Shown piece by piece: positions 12,631 to 14,026 of a stretch of 14,026 nucleotides of DNA. Source of the DNA: Candidatus Kerfeldbacteria bacterium (GTDB taxonomy: Bacteria; Patescibacteriota; Patescibacteriia; SBBC01; CAIJZX01); contig JACQBO010000072.1 in NCBI GenBank assembly GCA_016194465.1, positions 1-14,026 on the forward strand, written 5' to 3'. A program made the position numbers and the translations under genes. The notes beneath the pieces are model-generated. The model had not been told where the DNA came from and made no database searches. It worked only from the letters and a program-made list of their open reading frames with translations. Numbering within the stretch: position 1 is the stretch's first letter; each line of letters opens with the position of its first letter.

Positions 12631-12639
12631 TGTGGATAA
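12631..12639 (-). promoter_or_regulatory. Consensus DnaA box
   Basis: TGTGGATAA on the plus strand is TTATCCACA on the minus strand, a perfect DnaA 9-mer, 24 bp from the parS-like site. A second, one-mismatch copy (TTATCCCCA) lies at 12519-12527 but overlaps the MraZ array. A single 9-mer can occur by chance. Confidence 0.4.
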
Positions 12640-12666
12640 CTAGGACATTTTTTGATGTGGGCGTAA

Positions 12667-12769
12667 ACCCCGTTAGAAATGGATCTAATGATCAGGAGAA
12701 TAATGTAGTGGTGGGGTGCTAGCAAATCAAAAACGACCCACACATTTGTCTTACCATTTCTAACGGGGT
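12667..12769. repeat. Inverted-repeat element with perfect 16-bp arms
   Basis: ACCCCGTTAGAAATGG at 12667-12682 is repeated exactly inverted at 12754-12769 (CCATTTCTAACGGGGT), with 71 nt between. A shorter internal stem (GTGGG 12710-12714 with CCCAC 12737-12741) could make a branched fold. There is no coding capacity and no obvious target duplication. It looks like a small non-autonomous or REP-type repeat. The rest of the gap (12608-12666) holds only the DnaA box and an ACTGAGCTGGTCGAAGT stretch. Confidence 0.75.
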
Positions 12770-12770
12770 A

Positions 12771-12803
12771 AAGAAAAACCCCCTGGCTTATGCCGAGGGG
12801 GTT
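12771..12803 (-). terminator. Rho-independent terminator of the PD-(D/E)XK gene
   Basis: On the minus strand AACCCCCT (12803-12796) pairs with AGGGGGTT (12784-12777), extended by GGC/GCC past one bulged base, with a 4-nt loop, followed by TTTTTCTTT. The gene's last three codons and its TAA (12790-12788) are inside the hairpin, so the stop codon lies in the loop. Confidence 0.85.
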
Positions 12804-13882
12804 GATTCGGGAAAAAGGTCAATCTGGATATGCTCGGGATCGAGCAACGACGTACGGTAAGCATTCACCGCAGCTGCAACGACCGAATGCTGGAGGAGCG
12901 GCAGCTGGGTGGGCATGGTAGCGGCCCGGTTCTGGTCCCAGTACTCCTGGAACTGTTGTCGCGCCGGTGGCGGCTGCCCGGCGACCCAGGCCGCGCATCC
13001 GTGGTGCAGATGTGGGCAGTATTGGCAATGTTTGCCCCGCGGAAGTTTCGGCGGCAGATCACCAACTACGAGGTGACCGACGTTGAACTGATGAATCTGC
13101 GCCAGGATGCGCTCGTCCAGCTGTTGATCGCCATAGATGCCGCGAAGATACCACGACAACTCGGCCGAGCTTCGGAAGATCATGCCGATATCCGACTCGC
13201 TTCGCAGCGGCGCCTCGAGCCACTCCCCGGTCCAGTACTGGTAGATCCGGAGGCGTTTGAGCGGCGGCCGTCCCTTGATCCGCTTTCGCAGCTGGTTATA
13301 TCCAATCTGATAAAAGGTCAGCTGGGATCCAAGATCGAGCGACAGGCGGTCGTACCGCGGTTTGTAATCGATGACCGTGGCGCCATCAGGCTCAAGATCA
13401 ATCCGGTCGATGATGCCAGACAGGATGATGTCGCCGAAGGAAACAGAGAAGCGTCGTTCGAGAAGGTGCGGCCGCTCGGTCCGGAGCTTGAGATGCTGGT
13501 TGAAGAACTCTTCGAGGACGTTCAGGCCGGCACCGAACAAACGACCGGGATGAGCATCGTCCTCCCAAGCGACTTTGGCCGGTGGCGCAGTCCGACTTTC
13601 GAAACCATGCTTGCCCTTGACCGCCCGCCACCAGAATCCTTTCCAGACGTTTTTGAAAAGCTCGAGCTCGCCGTATGGATAGCGCTTCGTCCGAGGGTGC
13701 GGTTTCATGAACAAACGAAACATGTAATGCATCGCCGATCCGAAGACAGTTTCTGGCTGTTGTACCTGTGGTTTGGGAACACCCCAGTTCAGGTGACCGC
13801 GCAGCGGACAAGCCCGGTAGTCGTCGAGCTTACTGTGCGAGACGCGAAGCCAGACTGTGCTGGGATGCCTTTGAGCACCCAT
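12788..13882 (-). CDS. RecB/Cas4-type PD-(D/E)XK nuclease with a probable Fe-S cluster
   Basis: Start 13882 (MGAQRHPS) is fixed by GGAGGT 5 nt upstream; a longer TTG reading from 13909 lacks this. The product has 364 residues. SHSKLDDYRACPLRGHL (15-31) resembles the AddB/Cas4 segment carrying the first cluster cysteine (C25), and CQYCPHLHHGC (C286, C289, C296) supplies the other three. Nuclease motifs run in order: GSAMHYMFR (His52), ERRFSVSF (142-149), GIIDRIDL (Asp159), VIDYKPR (Asp172, Lys174) and SQLTFYQIGY (Gln187, Tyr191). The set looks catalytically complete. It should cut or resect DNA ends in repair; no helicase is fused or adjacent. The tail after C296 (297-364) includes QLPLL (326-330) and QIDLF (353-357), which resemble beta-clamp binding motifs. 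A stand-alone Cas4 is possible, but no other CRISPR gene is present. Confidence 0.85.
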   Translation of the reverse strand: MGAQRHPSTVWLRVSHSKLDDYRACPLRGHLNWGVPKPQVQQPETVFGSAMHYMFRLFMKPHPRTKRYPYGELELFKNVWKGFWWRAVKGKHGFESRTAPPAKVAWEDDAHPGRLFGAGLNVLEEFFNQHLKLRTERPHLLERRFSVSFGDIILSGIIDRIDLEPDGATVIDYKPRYDRLSLDLGSQLTFYQIGYNQLRKRIKGRPPLKRLRIYQYWTGEWLEAPLRSESDIGMIFRSSAELSWYLRGIYGDQQLDERILAQIHQFNVGHLVVGDLPPKLPRGKHCQYCPHLHHGCAAWVAGQPPPARQQFQEYWDQNRAATMPTQLPLLQHSVVAAAVNAYRTSLLDPEHIQIDLFPESTPSA

Positions 13883-13929
13883 GGAACACCTCCGTTGTGT
13901 AAGGGTCAATCCGAATCAAGAACCCCGCC

Positions 13930-13959
13930 ACCTTAGCCCGGCGGCCGGTGTCATGTCAA
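13930..13959 (-). promoter_or_regulatory. Possible promoter of the PD-(D/E)XK gene
   Basis: TTGACA (13959-13954) is perfect; TAAGGT (13935-13930) follows after 18 nt and keeps the T-A at the start and the final T of the -10. Transcription would begin near 13923, leaving a leader of about 40 nt that carries the GGAGGT ribosome-binding site. Confidence 0.45.
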
Positions 13960-14026
13960 GCTGTGACTTACGCTTCCGGTGGTAGTCGGCTGGGATGTCG
14001 GAGCTGTCGCTCGAGCCAAAGAAACA

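Noticed and set aside
12483..12743. Small open frames on both strands in the mraZ upstream gap
   Set aside because: They are made of the MraZ repeats, the parS palindrome and the inverted-repeat arm, and have no start signals or protein-like composition.
12484..12787. Chromosomal replication origin
   Set aside because: There is only one perfect DnaA box, no AT-rich unwinding tract and no dnaA or dnaN nearby; reported only as a site cluster.
12830..13936. Long plus-strand open frame of 368 codons antisense to the nuclease gene
   Set aside because: It is the mirror of a well-supported gene with catalytic and Fe-S motifs. Its translation shows no domain, and it has no ribosome-binding site.
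13960..14026. Possible gene end or gene start at the right edge
   Set aside because: All three minus-strand frames and at least two plus-strand frames are open over this short stretch, including a minus frame ending at 13968 and an ATG at 13995, so no choice can be supported.

Overview
The window is about 55% G+C and gene-dense, with short intergenic gaps and several tight overlaps. I infer a member of the Patescibacteria (Candidate Phyla Radiation) or a similarly streamlined bacterium, from four signs: an abbreviated MurF, a prolyl-tRNA synthetase without the editing insertion, a trimmed division/cell-wall cluster, and first genes of transcription units whose promoters sit directly on the start codon. 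This is an inference from gene content; no ribosomal RNA is present to test it.

Left part (1-2550). A plus-strand gene tail (1-119) converges on a three-gene minus-strand operon reading 2069 to 116: an asparaginase-fold protein with altered catalytic residues, a nucleoside-deoxyribosyltransferase-like protein that appears to carry a C-terminal ribbon-helix-helix domain, and a small two-helix membrane protein. The operon has a good promoter (TTGACA-N17-TATGAT) and a perfect 9-bp hairpin directly before its start codon. A 74-residue orphan gene is read divergently. It has its own terminator, and its Shine-Dalgarno site can pair with an upstream CCTCC.

Centre (2542-7701). A DUF1648 membrane protein and an ABC half-exporter form a translationally coupled pair on the minus strand. 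Divergent from them, across an 85-bp gap with back-to-back promoters, is a DUF2079/GT-C-like polytopic membrane protein. Its 3' end overlaps by 38 bp the end of proS, which is convergent and has its own leaderless-type promoter.

Right part (7802-12483). This is a division and cell-wall cluster on the minus strand, in transcription order mraZ, rsmH, ftsL-like, ftsI and murF. Its genes overlap or lie within 14 bp of each other. Upstream of mraZ is a 10-bp-period repeat array that fits a MraZ operator.

Far right (12484-14026). A 304-bp intergenic region holds the MraZ operator, a parS-like palindrome, a consensus DnaA box and a 16-bp inverted-repeat element. Beyond it lies a RecB/Cas4-type PD-(D/E)XK nuclease with an Fe-S cysteine set and C-terminal motifs that resemble sliding-clamp binding sites. 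The edge after 13960 is unresolved.

The least ordinary parts are the 116-2069 operon (two nucleotide/amide-enzyme folds with altered active sites, one probably DNA-binding), the recurrent leaderless promoter design, and the Fe-S nuclease beside the parS/DnaA-box region.
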